A DNA stretch of 64,000 nt from Flavobacterium sp. HSC-61S13 (GCF_024171535.1 NZ_JALJZV010000002.1:289884-353883); one strand, 5' to 3'; shown: positions 18,213 to 27,781, counted from the first letter of the stretch. The notes: generated by a model from the letters alone, not told the origin. Translations and numbers: made by a program.

Positions 18213-18905
18213 TTAGTTTCTACTCATTAACAATCTCAAAATATACCAAAAAAGCAACATCAGAGAAGCAAATAAGGATAAGGCTGCGGGTACATACTGC
18301 TCGGTACCGTATTCATTCTTAATATTATAAGTAGAATATAAGATCGAGCCTGATGCCAATAGAATCATTGCTCCAGAGAACCACAGTCCCAAATCAAAAC
18401 CAAAAATCATACCTGCTACGATCAAACCCATTGCAACAAAGAAGCCCATAGTTAGTATGGATCGCAAAAACGAGAAATCCGTTTTAGTCAAAAAGACTAC
18501 AGCTGTCAAACCCAAAAACAAGCCCCCTGTCAATATAGCCGCTTGATTGATTAAGGTCATATTACCGCCTGAATAGTAGATGGCGACATAGATTAACGGT
18601 ACAAATAATAAGGCTTGGGCTAATATATATAAACCAAAACCTAAATACTGCTGTGATGGACTAACACTTTTATAAGCCATTTTTTGAGCGACCCAAGTAA
18701 TTCCCATAAAACCACCGAGCAAAACCAACCAAAGATAACCTTGTGTCATACTGAGCATAAACTCTACCAAAGGATCAATCTTGAGCAACAGGCTCTCTAT
18801 TATGATAAATGCCAAAACCCCCAATGCTAAGTGGGTATATGTTTTTCTGTAAAATGTAGCTCTTTCCGAATCAGTAGCGTGAGCAACGAGGATATTTGTT
18901 TCCAT
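18213..18905 (-). CDS. Bax inhibitor-1/YccA family membrane protein
   Basis: This 230-residue protein is almost entirely hydrophobic, with seven predicted helices, and fits the BI-1/YccA (TMBIM) family. The first helix follows the FYRKTYTHLALGVLAF segment typical of these proteins, and the end carries the SGSILYSTYNIKNEYG and AALSLFASLMLLFWYIL region. Family members modulate calcium leak or FtsH proteolysis, but the role in Bacteroidota is not established. It is a single gene between the PPTase and the PnuC gene, with its own terminator. Confidence 0.9.
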   Translation of the reverse strand: METNILVAHATDSERATFYRKTYTHLALGVLAFIIIESLLLKIDPLVEFMLSMTQGYLWLVLLGGFMGITWVAQKMAYKSVSPSQQYLGFGLYILAQALLFVPLIYVAIYYSGGNMTLINQAAILTGGLFLGLTAVVFLTKTDFSFLRSILTMGFFVAMGLIVAGMIFGFDLGLWFSGAMILLASGSILYSTYNIKNEYGTEQYVPAALSLFASLMLLFWYILRLLMSRN

Positions 18906-18978
18906 TTTTTTAATTTTTAACGTTTTACTAAGCGAAGATACTAATAAATATTTTTGGTTAATTCAGGTTTAGTGCCCA

Positions 18979-19608
18979 TTACAATAAGGTATAAACCAAT
19001 ATAAAATTTTCTATCTCGAAAAAATAAAAATAAAATGACTTCGAGAAGCTTTCTGAGCTGACTTCGCATCTACCACATTCATCAATCAAATCAAACGCTT
19101 CCACATTCATATTATCTTTAAAACTCAAACTTCGGGAATTACACATCTTGTACATCGCTTCTTTGGCACCCCAAATTATAGTGAGCTGTTTCACTTTGCT
19201 ATCGATCGGATCCACTAACAAAGCCTGTTCTTTCAAATTGGTAAATTTATCTGCAATTCGTATAATTTTTTCGCGCTGCATCTCGATATCAATACCCACG
19301 TTATGTGAACTGACTATGATGGCTGAGTACGAGAAAGAATGTGTAATGGAGATAAACTTTCCGTCGTTAAGATGTGGCCTTCCATTTTCATCATAGGTCA
19401 AATCCGCGTCTTGATATCCTGCTTCGAACAACAAATGTCGAATACTCAAAAAACCACATTGATGACTGATCGATTTCATATTTTGAAGTCTTTCTGCGCT
19501 ATTTTGACTCAAAGCAAGCCCGCGCTGTAACGATTCAAAACTTTCGGTAATTTTCCAGACCAACACCTGTGTATGGGTGTTTACTTGTATTGTTTTTTCT
19601 AATGGCAT
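18979..19608 (-). CDS. 4'-phosphopantetheinyl transferase superfamily protein
   Basis: The protein has 209 residues. The Mg-binding GIDIEMQREK and the catalytic WGAKEAMYK motifs of the Sfp/AcpT group are both present, preceded by the substrate-recognition ISITHSFSYSAIIVS segment. Such enzymes move phosphopantetheine from CoA to carrier-protein serines. The length is that of a single Sfp-like protein, not the short AcpS trimer type. No carrier protein or synthase gene is adjacent. It is divergent from ahcY, and the 135-nt gap holds the ahcY promoter. Confidence 0.92.
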   Translation of the reverse strand: MPLEKTIQVNTHTQVLVWKITESFESLQRGLALSQNSAERLQNMKSISHQCGFLSIRHLLFEAGYQDADLTYDENGRPHLNDGKFISITHSFSYSAIIVSSHNVGIDIEMQREKIIRIADKFTNLKEQALLVDPIDSKVKQLTIIWGAKEAMYKMCNSRSLSFKDNMNVEAFDLIDECGRCEVSSESFSKSFYFYFFEIENFILVYTLL

Positions 19609-19701
19609 CTCGGATGAGTTAAAGCATTGACAACTAAAAACCTCGAAAACTCGTTAACGTCGAATTAAGATTCGCACTACTTTTTTTAAAAAGGAATTCC
19701 G

Positions 19702-19709
19702 TAAGTTTG
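19702..19709 (+). promoter_or_regulatory. Predicted -7 element of ahcY
   Basis: TAAGTTTG matches the TAnnTTTG consensus exactly. It places the transcription start a few bases downstream, which also argues for the ATG at 19743 as the true ahcY start. Confidence 0.6.
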
Positions 19710-19742
19710 TATAAAATTTTTGTAAATACAAATATACAACAG

Positions 19743-21059
19743 ATGAGCACAAAAATACCGCCGTTTGTGGCATACAAAGTAAAAGACATTTCTTTGGCTT
19801 CTTGGGGAAGAAAAGAAATTGAATTGGCCGAGGCTGAAATGCCCGGATTAATGGCTCTTAGACAAGAATATCATAACGAGCAACCGCTAAAAGGAGCAAG
19901 AATTGCGGGTTGTTTGCACATGACTATTCAAACTGCTGTTTTGATCGAAACTTTAGTAGCTCTAGGTGCCGAAGTAACTTGGAGTTCTTGTAATATATTC
20001 TCTACACAGGATCAAGCAGCGGCTGCCATTGCAGCAGCTGGCATACAAGTTTATGCTTGGAAAGGCCTAAACGAGGTTGATTTTGATTGGTGTATTGAAC
20101 AAACCTTGTTCTTTGGAGAAGACAGAAAACCGTTAAACATGATTTTGGATGACGGTGGAGATTTAACCAATATGGTTATTGATCGTTTTCCTGAATTAGT
20201 TGATGGAATTAAAGGACTTTCTGAAGAAACTACAACTGGCGTTCACCGTTTGTACGAAAGAGTTAAAAACGGAACTTTACCGATGCCAGCTATTAACGTT
20301 AACGATTCGGTTACGAAATCGAAATTTGACAATAAATACGGCTGTAAGGAATCAGCTGTAGATGCCATTCGTCGTGCTACCGATTTGATGTTAGCCGGAA
20401 AACGCGTCATCGTTTGCGGTTATGGAGATGTGGGTAAAGGTACTGCTGCTTCATTTAGAGGAGCAGGATCCATAGTTACGGTAACTGAAATCGACCCTAT
20501 CTGTGCTCTACAAGCGGCAATGGACGGTTTTGAAGTTAAAAAACTGGATACTGTTATCGGCAATGCTGATATCATCATCACAACAACAGGAAATAAAGAT
20601 ATCGTAGTGGGTCGTCATTTTGAAAAGATGAAAGACAAAACTGTAGTATGTAATATCGGTCACTTCGACAATGAGATAGACATCGCTTGGTTAAATACCA
20701 ATCACGGAGCGTCTAAGGTTGAAATTAAGCCTCAGGTTGACAAATATACCATCAACGGTACAGATATCATCATTTTAGCGGAAGGACGTTTGGTGAACCT
20801 AGGTTGCGCCACAGGACACCCATCGTTTGTTATGTCGAATTCGTTTACCAACCAAACCTTGGCACAAATCGAATTGTGGAAAAACAGCGATCAATACGAG
20901 AATGACGTATATATGCTACCTAAATACTTAGATGAGAAAGTAGCTCGTTTGCATTTGAATAAAATTGGAGTGGAACTCGAAGTTTTATCTACTGAGCAAG
21001 CTGAATATATCGGCGTAACAACTGAAGGTCCATATAAGCCAGAATACTATAGATATTAA
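19743..21059 (+). CDS. ahcY: Adenosylhomocysteinase
   Basis: AhcY splits S-adenosylhomocysteine to adenosine and homocysteine with bound NAD, in the activated methyl cycle. The 438-residue length is typical. Visible signatures are [36 protein letters not shown], the NAD-binding [18 protein letters not shown], and the C-terminal [18 protein letters not shown] with the conserved KP..YRY end. An upstream ATG at 19707 adds 12 residues that do not align with the family and sits essentially at the -7 element, so 19743 is chosen. It is monocistronic. Confidence 0.98.
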   Translation: MSTKIPPFVAYKVKDISLASWGRKEIELAEAEMPGLMALRQEYHNEQPLKGARIAGCLHMTIQTAVLIETLVALGAEVTWSSCNIFSTQDQAAAAIAAAGIQVYAWKGLNEVDFDWCIEQTLFFGEDRKPLNMILDDGGDLTNMVIDRFPELVDGIKGLSEETTTGVHRLYERVKNGTLPMPAINVNDSVTKSKFDNKYGCKESAVDAIRRATDLMLAGKRVIVCGYGDVGKGTAASFRGAGSIVTVTEIDPICALQAAMDGFEVKKLDTVIGNADIIITTTGNKDIVVGRHFEKMKDKTVVCNIGHFDNEIDIAWLNTNHGASKVEIKPQVDKYTINGTDIIILAEGRLVNLGCATGHPSFVMSNSFTNQTLAQIELWKNSDQYENDVYMLPKYLDEKVARLHLNKIGVELEVLSTEQAEYIGVTTEGPYKPEYYRY

Positions 21060-21073
21060 CTTATCCAATTTGT

Positions 21074-21118
21074 ACCAATAAAAAAGCCACTCCGATAAAG
21101 AGTGGCTTTTTTATTGGT
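21074..21118. terminator. Bidirectional terminator downstream of ahcY
   Basis: A perfect 18-bp inverted repeat (ACCAAT...CACT / AGTG...ATTGGT) with a 9-nt loop contains T runs on both strands. It separates ahcY from the convergent gene ending at 21160. Confidence 0.93.
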
Positions 21119-21159
21119 ATATGCTTTCCGATTTAATATTAAAACCGAACAGTTGTCCT

Positions 21160-22161
21160 TTATTGCTGGGATTTTATCGCAAAGATACGCAACGACCGAT
21201 CGAACATATAAAAAAACAATTGATCATCTTTTTGGTTTATGACATCAATGTGTTGATTTACAAATCCGGTTCCATCAACTTTTTGGCTGTATAGATATTT
21301 CTGATTTGATAGCGAATAAAGATCAGCTAATAGATAGGGTTCTTTAGTATTAGCGGATAAAACAAAAAGTGTATCCCCAACTGCAAAAGAACCTTTATTA
21401 GAATACGCAGTGCCCTCGTTACTATAGGTATACACCCCATCGTGGTCTTGAATTTTCGGAAAAGGCACTTTGTCCAAGGTATTAACAGTCCCTAAATAAA
21501 AAGCTTTAGCATCAAACACAAAGACTTTAGATACGAGTTCACAACTAAACAATATATAATCGGAGTTCGAGGAAAAACCACCTTTGAATGCTAATTTATT
21601 TTTTAAATCACGTTCCTTTTTCTCCTCAAAAACATGCACCATTTGTACTTGTTTAGTTTTCCGGTTGTATGTAAAAAAACCGGTTTGTATTAGATCGTTC
21701 AGCTTATACTCACCAAAGAAAAGAAACTGTCCATAATCATCTAATAAAAATGTATTGAACAATATAACATCTTTCAACTCTATTTTTTCTACATAATTAG
21801 TTATAGGTTCATACACTATCCAACTATTAAAATTCGAAAAAACCAAAGTATCATTTCTTACATCCACAAGATTTTCGTAATCAAAGGGAATTGGGAACTT
21901 TTCGCGTTGTTGTCGACTTATAATCTCAATATTTTTGGCTACACGATCTATTTGCAAAACATCACCTTGTGAAGCAGCACTTAGAAAGCTGCCTTTTTCT
22001 GCATCAACCCCATAAACAGGCAAAACATCCAGGATATTCTTTTCTATCGTTCGATCAAAATAATACTCTTTCTTATCCAAAGAAGGCAACGATTTTAAGA
22101 CAATCGCCAATATAGAAAAGCCAATAATTACTAACCAAAATCTATTATTTAGTATTTTCAT
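21160..22161 (-). CDS. Membrane-anchored propeller-like protein of the small-peptide cluster
   Basis: This 333-residue protein has one N-terminal hydrophobic segment (about 9-25) and then a run of repeating beta-strand pairs (GSFLSAASQGDVLQID, TLVFSNFNSWIVYEP, GQFLFFGEY, DYILFSCELVSKVFVFDAK, FAVGDTLFVLSAN). This reads like a six-bladed propeller of the type found beside small exported peptides in Bacteroidota. I see no catalytic motif. It overlaps the MauE-like gene by 17 nt, so the two are translationally coupled. Two small two-cysteine exported proteins lie just upstream on the same strand. The function is unknown; sensing or handling of those peptides is an inference. Confidence 0.65.
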   Translation of the reverse strand: MKILNNRFWLVIIGFSILAIVLKSLPSLDKKEYYFDRTIEKNILDVLPVYGVDAEKGSFLSAASQGDVLQIDRVAKNIEIISRQQREKFPIPFDYENLVDVRNDTLVFSNFNSWIVYEPITNYVEKIELKDVILFNTFLLDDYGQFLFFGEYKLNDLIQTGFFTYNRKTKQVQMVHVFEEKKERDLKNKLAFKGGFSSNSDYILFSCELVSKVFVFDAKAFYLGTVNTLDKVPFPKIQDHDGVYTYSNEGTAYSNKGSFAVGDTLFVLSANTKEPYLLADLYSLSNQKYLYSQKVDGTGFVNQHIDVINQKDDQLFFYMFDRSLRIFAIKSQQ

Positions 22162-22555
22162 TCTTCTCCAATTTAACCAAGGTAATTAATGCTATAATAA
22201 TCATATTAATTATAAGATGATACTCGTACTTCAAACCATTTAAAATACCTCCGCAACCACAAACCTCATAACGCCCTGAAAGTTGTAAATAAATGATGTA
22301 AATAGTAAATAAAATCATCATAACGAGAGAAATCGTCATTCCTAATTTACGGCGCCATATCAATAACGCGACACACAGTAACTCCATACCAATAGCGGCA
22401 TAAGCAACTAAAGGCAAGATATCATCTTTAAAAAGTCCTGTTTTTATCAAATTGAACTTAAAGTCGTCTAAATTCAGGAATTTATTTGCCGCAGTATACG
22501 AAAAGAAGATAATTAAAAACGAAGATACTATGACTGTAAAATATTTCTTTTTCAT
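22145..22555 (-). CDS. MauE/DoxX-like redox-associated membrane protein
   Basis: This is a 136-residue protein with four predicted membrane helices in the DoxX/MauE fold: YTAANKFLNLDDFKFNLIKTG is the typical first loop and helices 2-4 follow. A CGCGG motif lies near residue 98, between helices 3 and 4, which suggests a thiol redox function as in MauE, a factor needed for disulfide formation in methylamine dehydrogenase. It is first in a pair with the propeller-like gene (17-nt overlap). The adjacent small exported proteins each carry two cysteines, so a disulfide-handling role is attractive but unproven. Confidence 0.75.
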   Translation of the reverse strand: MKKKYFTVIVSSFLIIFFSYTAANKFLNLDDFKFNLIKTGLFKDDILPLVAYAAIGMELLCVALLIWRRKLGMTISLVMMILFTIYIIYLQLSGRYEVCGCGGILNGLKYEYHLIINMIIIALITLVKLEKNENTK

Positions 22556-22569
22556 TTTTTAAATAGAAT

Positions 22570-22618
22570 AAAAGACTAATCACTTTTGCTGTTAACAACA
22601 GAATGATTAGTCTTTTTA
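22570..22618 (-). terminator. Terminator after small exported protein 1
   Basis: A 13-bp stem AAAAGACTAATCA / TGATTAGTCTTTT carries an inner CTGTT/AACAG stem and is flanked by T runs. It separates the small-protein transcript from the MauE-like gene. Confidence 0.85.
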
Positions 22619-22732
22619 TATTGATACTATATTCTAATAAATACCGCTTTTCAACTTTATAAATCATATTGATCTAATAAATTTTCAAATAAAAACGCTT
22701 CAATTAGAATAAACTTTGACTCCTAGAAAGTA

Positions 22733-23071
22733 TTACGGAGTCACGCTAAAGATCGTATTACTCTCGATCATATCATTCAAATGATAACTACGATCAGTAT
22801 CAAAAGGAATATGAGGAGTGTATGGACCAGTAGGCGCACCTGGTACAAGTGGAGGAAGAGGTGTTATAGGTTCCAGCATTTTTATAGTTCCCCAACGTAA
22901 AATTTCGACAGAGGGTACACCTGGAAAAGTTCTATAAGAACAAACATCTTTCCCTGTTTCATAGCAAGGCAATGAAACTACCCTGCTATTGGCATTCATC
23001 ACATTCGAAGAAGCAAATGTTGCCAATGAAACACCAACAACAGCTAAACCTAAATTAAAAATTTTTGTCAT
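22733..23071 (-). CDS. Small exported two-cysteine protein 1
   Basis: This 112-residue protein has the leader MTKIFNLGLAVVGVSLATF followed by SSNVMNAN and a mature part with cysteines at 36 and 44, then an LRWGTIK motif and a proline-rich tail (PITPLPPLVPGAP). It is a paralogue of the protein at 23715-24026: both share the leader, MNAN, the Cys36-X7-Cys44 spacing and LRWGT(I/L)K. It resembles the NVEALA and DUF6520 groups of small Bacteroidota exported peptides in organisation, but I cannot assign it to either with certainty. It has its own terminator. Confidence 0.75.
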   Translation of the reverse strand: MTKIFNLGLAVVGVSLATFASSNVMNANSRVVSLPCYETGKDVCSYRTFPGVPSVEILRWGTIKMLEPITPLPPLVPGAPTGPYTPHIPFDTDRSYHLNDMIESNTIFSVTP

Positions 23072-23079
23072 AATAAATA

Positions 23080-23532
23080 TAATTTAATAGTTAATATTCT
23101 TAAAAATAGACAAAAAACAAATGCCAAAAATTTCATTTAAGATAATTTTAACAAATAAATGTTAAGAAATAGCGCTCAAACCCAATGGAACAAGCAAATA
23201 CCACTGCCGATCTAAATCCATCATGAAGTTACTAAATCTGTATACAACACAGAAAACATTATAAACTCATAAACAACTTACTAACTTTAAAACAAACCTT
23301 CTATAGAATCCCTATCACTTGAATATACCCCATTATAGAGAAGAAAAAAATATAGAAGTATACTAGATGCATAAATCCTCCCTAGTAATCAGATCGAATT
23401 AATAAAATATTACACCTAAGTGATACTGTATGTCCCTATAGAAGAACTTGTACTTGGTACATTAAAATAGCTAAGAAGATGATGAGAAAATAACAGCGAG
23501 CAGAATTATAGATTAATAAAAACTTTCTATTA
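23080..23532. other. Gene-free AT-rich spacer between the small-protein genes
   Basis: No convincing reading frame longer than about 20 codons is seen. The stretch holds the promoter region of small protein 1 near its left end. At 23174-23215 is a CACTGC-containing motif that recurs in the spacer at 24245-24402. Confidence 0.5.
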
Positions 23533-23579
23533 CAAAAAAGCTAGTTCACTATTTTCAACAATAGCGTACTAGCCTTTTC
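23533..23579 (-). terminator. Terminator after small exported protein 2
   Basis: An imperfect long stem (AAAAAGCTAGT / ACTAGCCTTTT plus an inner CTATT/AATAG pairing) is followed by T on the minus strand. It lies 136 nt past the stop at 23715. Confidence 0.7.
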
Positions 23580-23714
23580 AATTATGGTGTAATTGCCATT
23601 CTAAATCTAAAACGTCCTACTAATATATCTATCAGGGATTAAAAAACACAACATATGGTCTACGTTTAATAATTAACATTACTATCTGCAGAATGCAACT
23701 GTGAATCTGATGAC

Positions 23715-24026
23715 CTATCGCACGTAAATCAGACCTTCTTCTCCTCCTACAGCATGATCTAAATGAAGATCACCCTTCTTAATTGGAACGTATATATCTA
23801 TAGGACGATCAATCCAAGGATCAAACTTAATAGGAGGCTTTAGAGTCCCCCATCTAAGCACTTTAAATTGACCGTTTCCAATATCCATAATAGTACAAGC
23901 ATAACTACCTCCATCTGTACAAGGTGATTCATATACTGTCCCATTTGCATTCATCATCCCTGAAGATGCGAAAGTTGCCAATGAGATACCTACAACGGCT
24001 AATCCTAAATTTAAAATTTTTGTCAT
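23715..24026 (-). CDS. Small exported two-cysteine protein 2
   Basis: This 103-residue paralogue of small protein 1 has the nearly identical leader MTKILNLGLAVVGISLATF, then SSGMMNAN, cysteines at 36 and 44, and the LRWGTLK motif. The tail differs completely: it is charged and aromatic (PWIDRPIDIYVPIKKGD) and ends in GGEEGLIYVR. The conserved leader plus cysteine pair and the divergent tail suggest duplicated secreted peptides with variable business ends. Each copy has its own start region and terminator, so they are separate transcripts, followed by the MauE-propeller pair. Confidence 0.75.
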   Translation of the reverse strand: MTKILNLGLAVVGISLATFASSGMMNANGTVYESPCTDGGSYACTIMDIGNGQFKVLRWGTLKPPIKFDPWIDRPIDIYVPIKKGDLHLDHAVGGEEGLIYVR

Positions 24027-24475
24027 AATAAATAATTTTAATTATTAATAAATACAATATAGAACAAAAACTTACTATATTCTTAAATATTAACCAAAAT
24101 TTAATACAACATAGTCGTTGAACTTACAGTATATTTAAAACAAGTAAATAATAAAACTGAACTAACAAGCGGCACTAAGCCCATTAAAATTCGCGGCACT
24201 TCAATACTTTTAATTTCGCTTATTAATGATATCTCCTTAGAATGCATAACCCTTTACTACAACTAAAATCACTGCAGATCCAAGCTTAATGCTATTTTTT
24301 TAGATATAATATACACATAACGACCACGGTTTCTTATTGATACTTACTGGGACTAAGAACCGGCATTAAAACTATGGAAACCAGAACAAGGACGATCACT
24401 GCGAATTAAGACAGGTCAATGATCCTAAAAGTACAATTCATCCTCTCTTCCAAACAGAACATTGAAAACGTTAAA
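24027..24475. other. Gene-free spacer upstream of small protein 2
   Basis: No coding signal is visible on either strand. It contains two further copies of the CACTGC motif, at about 24268-24275 and 24395-24402, and the promoter region of small protein 2 near 24030-24090. Confidence 0.5.
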
Positions 24476-24518
24476 ATAAAAAAAGGGCTACTCCAAATGA
24501 ATGGAGTGGCCCTCTTTT
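24476..24518 (-). terminator. Terminator of the SusC-SusD operon
   Basis: A 12-bp stem AGGGCTACTCCA / TGGAGTGGCCCT with one G-T type mismatch and a 6-nt loop is followed on the minus strand by a T run. It ends the DUF4302 gene. Confidence 0.9.
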
Positions 24519-24548
24519 AAATAAATTAAAATCCTTTAAAGCAGTAAA

Positions 24549-25382
24549 TTATTTACTAAAAATTACTTTACCGTCTTCACTGGCAAAACTATCTGAATCG
24601 CTCATATAGTTAAAAACAGTATATTCCATACCATCCAACTCTATAGAAGGACTAATAACAATACTGCTATGATTAAATCCGACACCAACACCTAGATTCT
24701 CATTTACAGATTCAGTTTTATCTGCAGACAAAATTCCTGCAAAACGAGTTCTTGTACCATAAGTAACATTGTATGACTTCACATTACCAGATTCTTGCAA
24801 GGAAAGCTTCTTCATCCTTCCAAAGCGACTAATCGTTACGAAGTTTCCAGCCAATGAGCCCCAATCTTCTTCATTTGCTTTTTCAAATCTAATTGGCACG
24901 TGTTGGCGATTGCTTTGAAAATCTATACCGTCATTAGACTTTCCATAATACAGCCATTGGAAATCACCCAAATAGCCTTTTCCTCTCAACTGTGGAATAG
25001 GAAAATTACTATTATCTGATAATAGATGTACTCTATTATAAGTATTGAAAACCAAACTCATTGTACTTCCTAACTCTAAAGCATACTCACTATTATACAC
25101 TGATGTATCATTGTTAAAATCGGAAGCCATTGAGACTTTAAACCCTTCTTCAAACTTAATAAGATGAGTAAATCCACCTAACAAACTATTGTCTGTAAAA
25201 TAAACAACCTTCCATCCATATTCAGAATCCAATAAAGTTTCCTGAAGCTCAGCACGTTTTTCTTCAAGACGGCTATCCGGATTTTTATCAAACAACATAT
25301 CAGGATCGTTATCTGTACAACCTATTAAAGTAGTACTTAAAGCTAAAGCTAATAGTCCACTTTTTAAAAAATTAAATTTCAT
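24549..25382 (-). CDS. DUF4302 lipoprotein of the SusCD operon
   Basis: The protein has about 277 residues with lipobox LIGC after MKFNFLKSGLLALALSTT. The opening of the mature protein (DPDMLFDKNPDSRLEEKRAELQETLLDSEYGWKVVYF) is the signature of DUF4302 proteins, surface lipoproteins encoded with SusC/SusD pairs in Bacteroidota. An upstream start at 25418 is rejected because the signal peptide begins at 25382; this leaves a 16-nt gap to the preceding metallohydrolase gene. It is the last gene of the operon. Its biochemical role is unknown. Confidence 0.88.
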   Translation of the reverse strand: MKFNFLKSGLLALALSTTLIGCTDNDPDMLFDKNPDSRLEEKRAELQETLLDSEYGWKVVYFTDNSLLGGFTHLIKFEEGFKVSMASDFNNDTSVYNSEYALELGSTMSLVFNTYNRVHLLSDNSNFPIPQLRGKGYLGDFQWLYYGKSNDGIDFQSNRQHVPIRFEKANEEDWGSLAGNFVTISRFGRMKKLSLQESGNVKSYNVTYGTRTRFAGILSADKTESVNENLGVGVGFNHSSIVISPSIELDGMEYTVFNYMSDSDSFASEDGKVIFSK

Positions 25383-25398
25383 ATATATTTTAATTAAA

Positions 25399-26274
25399 TT
25401 AATTGAAATTACCAGCAATTACTTCCTTAGTCTTTCTATCTGTGATCGCACAAAGCTCATAGAAATCAATTTTAAAAGAACGCTTAAAGTAGTCAACAAT
25501 GATTGCTTCTTTTTCTTTTAATGCTTTTTTACTCTCTGCGCTTTTTACGTTATCAATAATTGCATTATACGCATTGATATCCACCAACATAGCAGCGGCC
25601 ATTTCAGCAAAATCTTCATCTGCATTTGATCTAGAATAAGCAGAAATAAAACCTTCCTCTCTTGACTCAATATCATTGTAATTTTGCCAGTTCGAATTGT
25701 AGCCTGATCGCGTTATTGCAGCATACTTCTCAATGTTATATTGATTTTTCTGATTTAGAATATGGATATACTCATGTTGAATTGTATGTACAAAATTTTT
25801 AACTTGACTAGCATTAGTAATATTTAAAGAGTTGATAATAAACAATACTATTCTATTTCCCTGATCAGCTAATCCAAGAGTTTGAGTACCTTCCTTATTC
25901 ATGTTAGGACTACCAATTAAATGGATTTCTTTAGGAGAGATATTTCTTACAAAAGATTCTCCACCAAGTTCGTTATAGGAATCAATCCAAATTTTACGAA
26001 CAACATTCATAGCTGGCTTTACTTTAATAGGATCTGCAGGGTATAACCATCGGCTATTATCTGCTTTAGTTGGATCCCATTTATAAGACACATTAATATT
26101 GAATTTATTCTCTGCTGTAAATTCATCAAATAACCATTGATCCAACTCAGTTCTAAATTCCTCGTTAGTATCTAATCTACTTTCACCAAGTGAATCTTCC
26201 TTTTGACAAGAAGCAAAAACAGTAGCAACTACCCCAACAATCAAGAATTTTTTAACAAAATTATATTTTTTCAT
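25399..26274 (-). CDS. Substrate import-associated zinc metallohydrolase lipoprotein
   Basis: This is a 291-residue lipoprotein (lipobox FASC). The zinc motif HEYIH lies in HTIQHEYIHILNQ, and a later EDFAEMAAAMLVD segment offers the third ligand, as in the family described as HExxH lipoproteins of TonB/SusD operons. The N-terminal LDQWLFDEFTAENKFNINVSYKWDPT block is typical. It sits between SusD (17-nt gap) and DUF4302. These enzymes are thought to act on the cell surface on the imported substrate, which is probably a peptide or other non-glycan since no glycoside hydrolase is present. That last point is inference. Confidence 0.92.
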   Translation of the reverse strand: MKKYNFVKKFLIVGVVATVFASCQKEDSLGESRLDTNEEFRTELDQWLFDEFTAENKFNINVSYKWDPTKADNSRWLYPADPIKVKPAMNVVRKIWIDSYNELGGESFVRNISPKEIHLIGSPNMNKEGTQTLGLADQGNRIVLFIINSLNITNASQVKNFVHTIQHEYIHILNQKNQYNIEKYAAITRSGYNSNWQNYNDIESREEGFISAYSRSNADEDFAEMAAAMLVDINAYNAIIDNVKSAESKKALKEKEAIIVDYFKRSFKIDFYELCAITDRKTKEVIAGNFN

Positions 26275-26290
26275 AATATACTATTTATTA

Positions 26291-27781
26291 TTATCTAACA
26301 TTTGGTTTCAATCCTGCAGCAACAACGTGGTCAGGAATTTGCATCACTCTACGTAAATCATCTTTAACTAAAACCTCAGTAGACAATCCCATTTTGTGAT
26401 TTACAACTAAATTAAATCTCTTTATATCAAACCATCTGTTACCCTCGTGAATTAAATCTCTTCTTTTAGCTTCTGCAATTGCTTTAACAAAAGCAGCTTG
26501 CTCATCTGTCATAGAATAAAATGGAGAAAACTCACTTGAAGCAGTTCCATATTTACTCATGATCATTGCTTTAGTTAGTTTATCAGTACCAGCAACATAC
26601 CCATCAGTTCTAGTTCCTATAAAGTACTCTAACTCAGATAAAGCCTCGTCTAATCTATTAGTCATCACTAAAGCTTCAATTCTATTAAGATACAATTCAT
26701 CATTGCTAAATAAAATAACTCTATAGAAAGCGAAACCAGTACCTGCAGTTGGATTAGTAGTTTTAAAATACTCATTCACCTTTGGAGCCAAAGCATTGTC
26801 TCTATTCCCGACATTTAATGGAGCATCATAGTAGAATTTCTTACCCAAAGGATTAGTTGCTCTACCCATAATTTCATTAAAGGACAAAGATGTAGAGGAA
26901 TATCTGTCAAACATAAACGTTCTCATATATGCAGAAGGAACCGTAGAAACCAATAAATTCGTTTCTCTTTGAACTCCACTATAATCACGAGTTTGTTCTT
27001 CTACAGACGCAATTTTGCTTTCGAATTTCCAGTCTCTAATAATTCTCGGTTTTGAACCTAAATCTGACGAATATTCCAACACTTTATCAAATTCTCCTTT
27101 CGTCAAATAGAAACGAGCTGCAAAAGCTTTACCAGCAGCTAAACCAAAATGATATTTAGGTTTAGCGTTTTTATCAGTTCTTTCCCCTGCATTTTTTAAG
27201 CCCTCTAATAAATCCGCTTCAATTAGATCATAAACTTCTTGAACAGTATTTCTAGTATAGTTAACAATTAAACTACTTTCAACAGCTTTAACGTAAGGAA
27301 CACCTAGATCAGATGAAGCAGTATTTGGGTCATAATTCTTAGCCCAAACATTTACTAACATGAAATGAGCATAGGCTCTACTCAATAGAGCTTCCGATTT
27401 CAACAACCTCAACCTTGGAGTATCCTCTAAAGCATCGATAGCCTCTAGAGCTTGATTAGCATATGCAATCGCACCATAACAAGCATCCCAATATCCTGAC
27501 GGAGAATCAGTATTCACTAATTTCCCAAGTTCCCAAGTATAATATAAAGTATTCTCTTGACTACCCAAAGAGGTATTCATATTATCTGTTGTATTATCAG
27601 ACATCGCCTCTAAAAATGTATAAGGACATGACATCGGATAGGCACCAACTAACAATTCAGACACTTTATCTTCCGAATCGATCAAAGTACGATTATCTGG
27701 CACTTCTGACAAATAATCATCACAACTTGCAAAACCAACCATTGTCAATACGCAAGCAAAAATTTTAATTTTTTTCATCAT
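26291..27781 (-). CDS. SusD/RagB-family nutrient-binding outer-membrane lipoprotein
   Basis: This 496-residue lipoprotein (lipobox FASC) is the substrate-binding lid of a SusC-type transporter. The N-terminal CDDYLSEVPDNRTLIDSEDKVSELLVGAY, the TPR-like helices (LLKSEALLSRAYAHFMLVNVWA), and the C-terminal AIAEAKRRDLIHEGNRWFDIKRF signature are characteristic. It starts 8 nt after SusC and is followed by the metallohydrolase gene. The operon has no anti-sigma, ECF sigma or hybrid two-component gene beside it. Confidence 0.96.
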   Translation of the reverse strand: MMKKIKIFACVLTMVGFASCDDYLSEVPDNRTLIDSEDKVSELLVGAYPMSCPYTFLEAMSDNTTDNMNTSLGSQENTLYYTWELGKLVNTDSPSGYWDACYGAIAYANQALEAIDALEDTPRLRLLKSEALLSRAYAHFMLVNVWAKNYDPNTASSDLGVPYVKAVESSLIVNYTRNTVQEVYDLIEADLLEGLKNAGERTDKNAKPKYHFGLAAGKAFAARFYLTKGEFDKVLEYSSDLGSKPRIIRDWKFESKIASVEEQTRDYSGVQRETNLLVSTVPSAYMRTFMFDRYSSTSLSFNEIMGRATNPLGKKFYYDAPLNVGNRDNALAPKVNEYFKTTNPTAGTGFAFYRVILFSNDELYLNRIEALVMTNRLDEALSELEYFIGTRTDGYVAGTDKLTKAMIMSKYGTASSEFSPFYSMTDEQAAFVKAIAEAKRRDLIHEGNRWFDIKRFNLVVNHKMGLSTEVLVKDDLRRVMQIPDHVVAAGLKPNVR

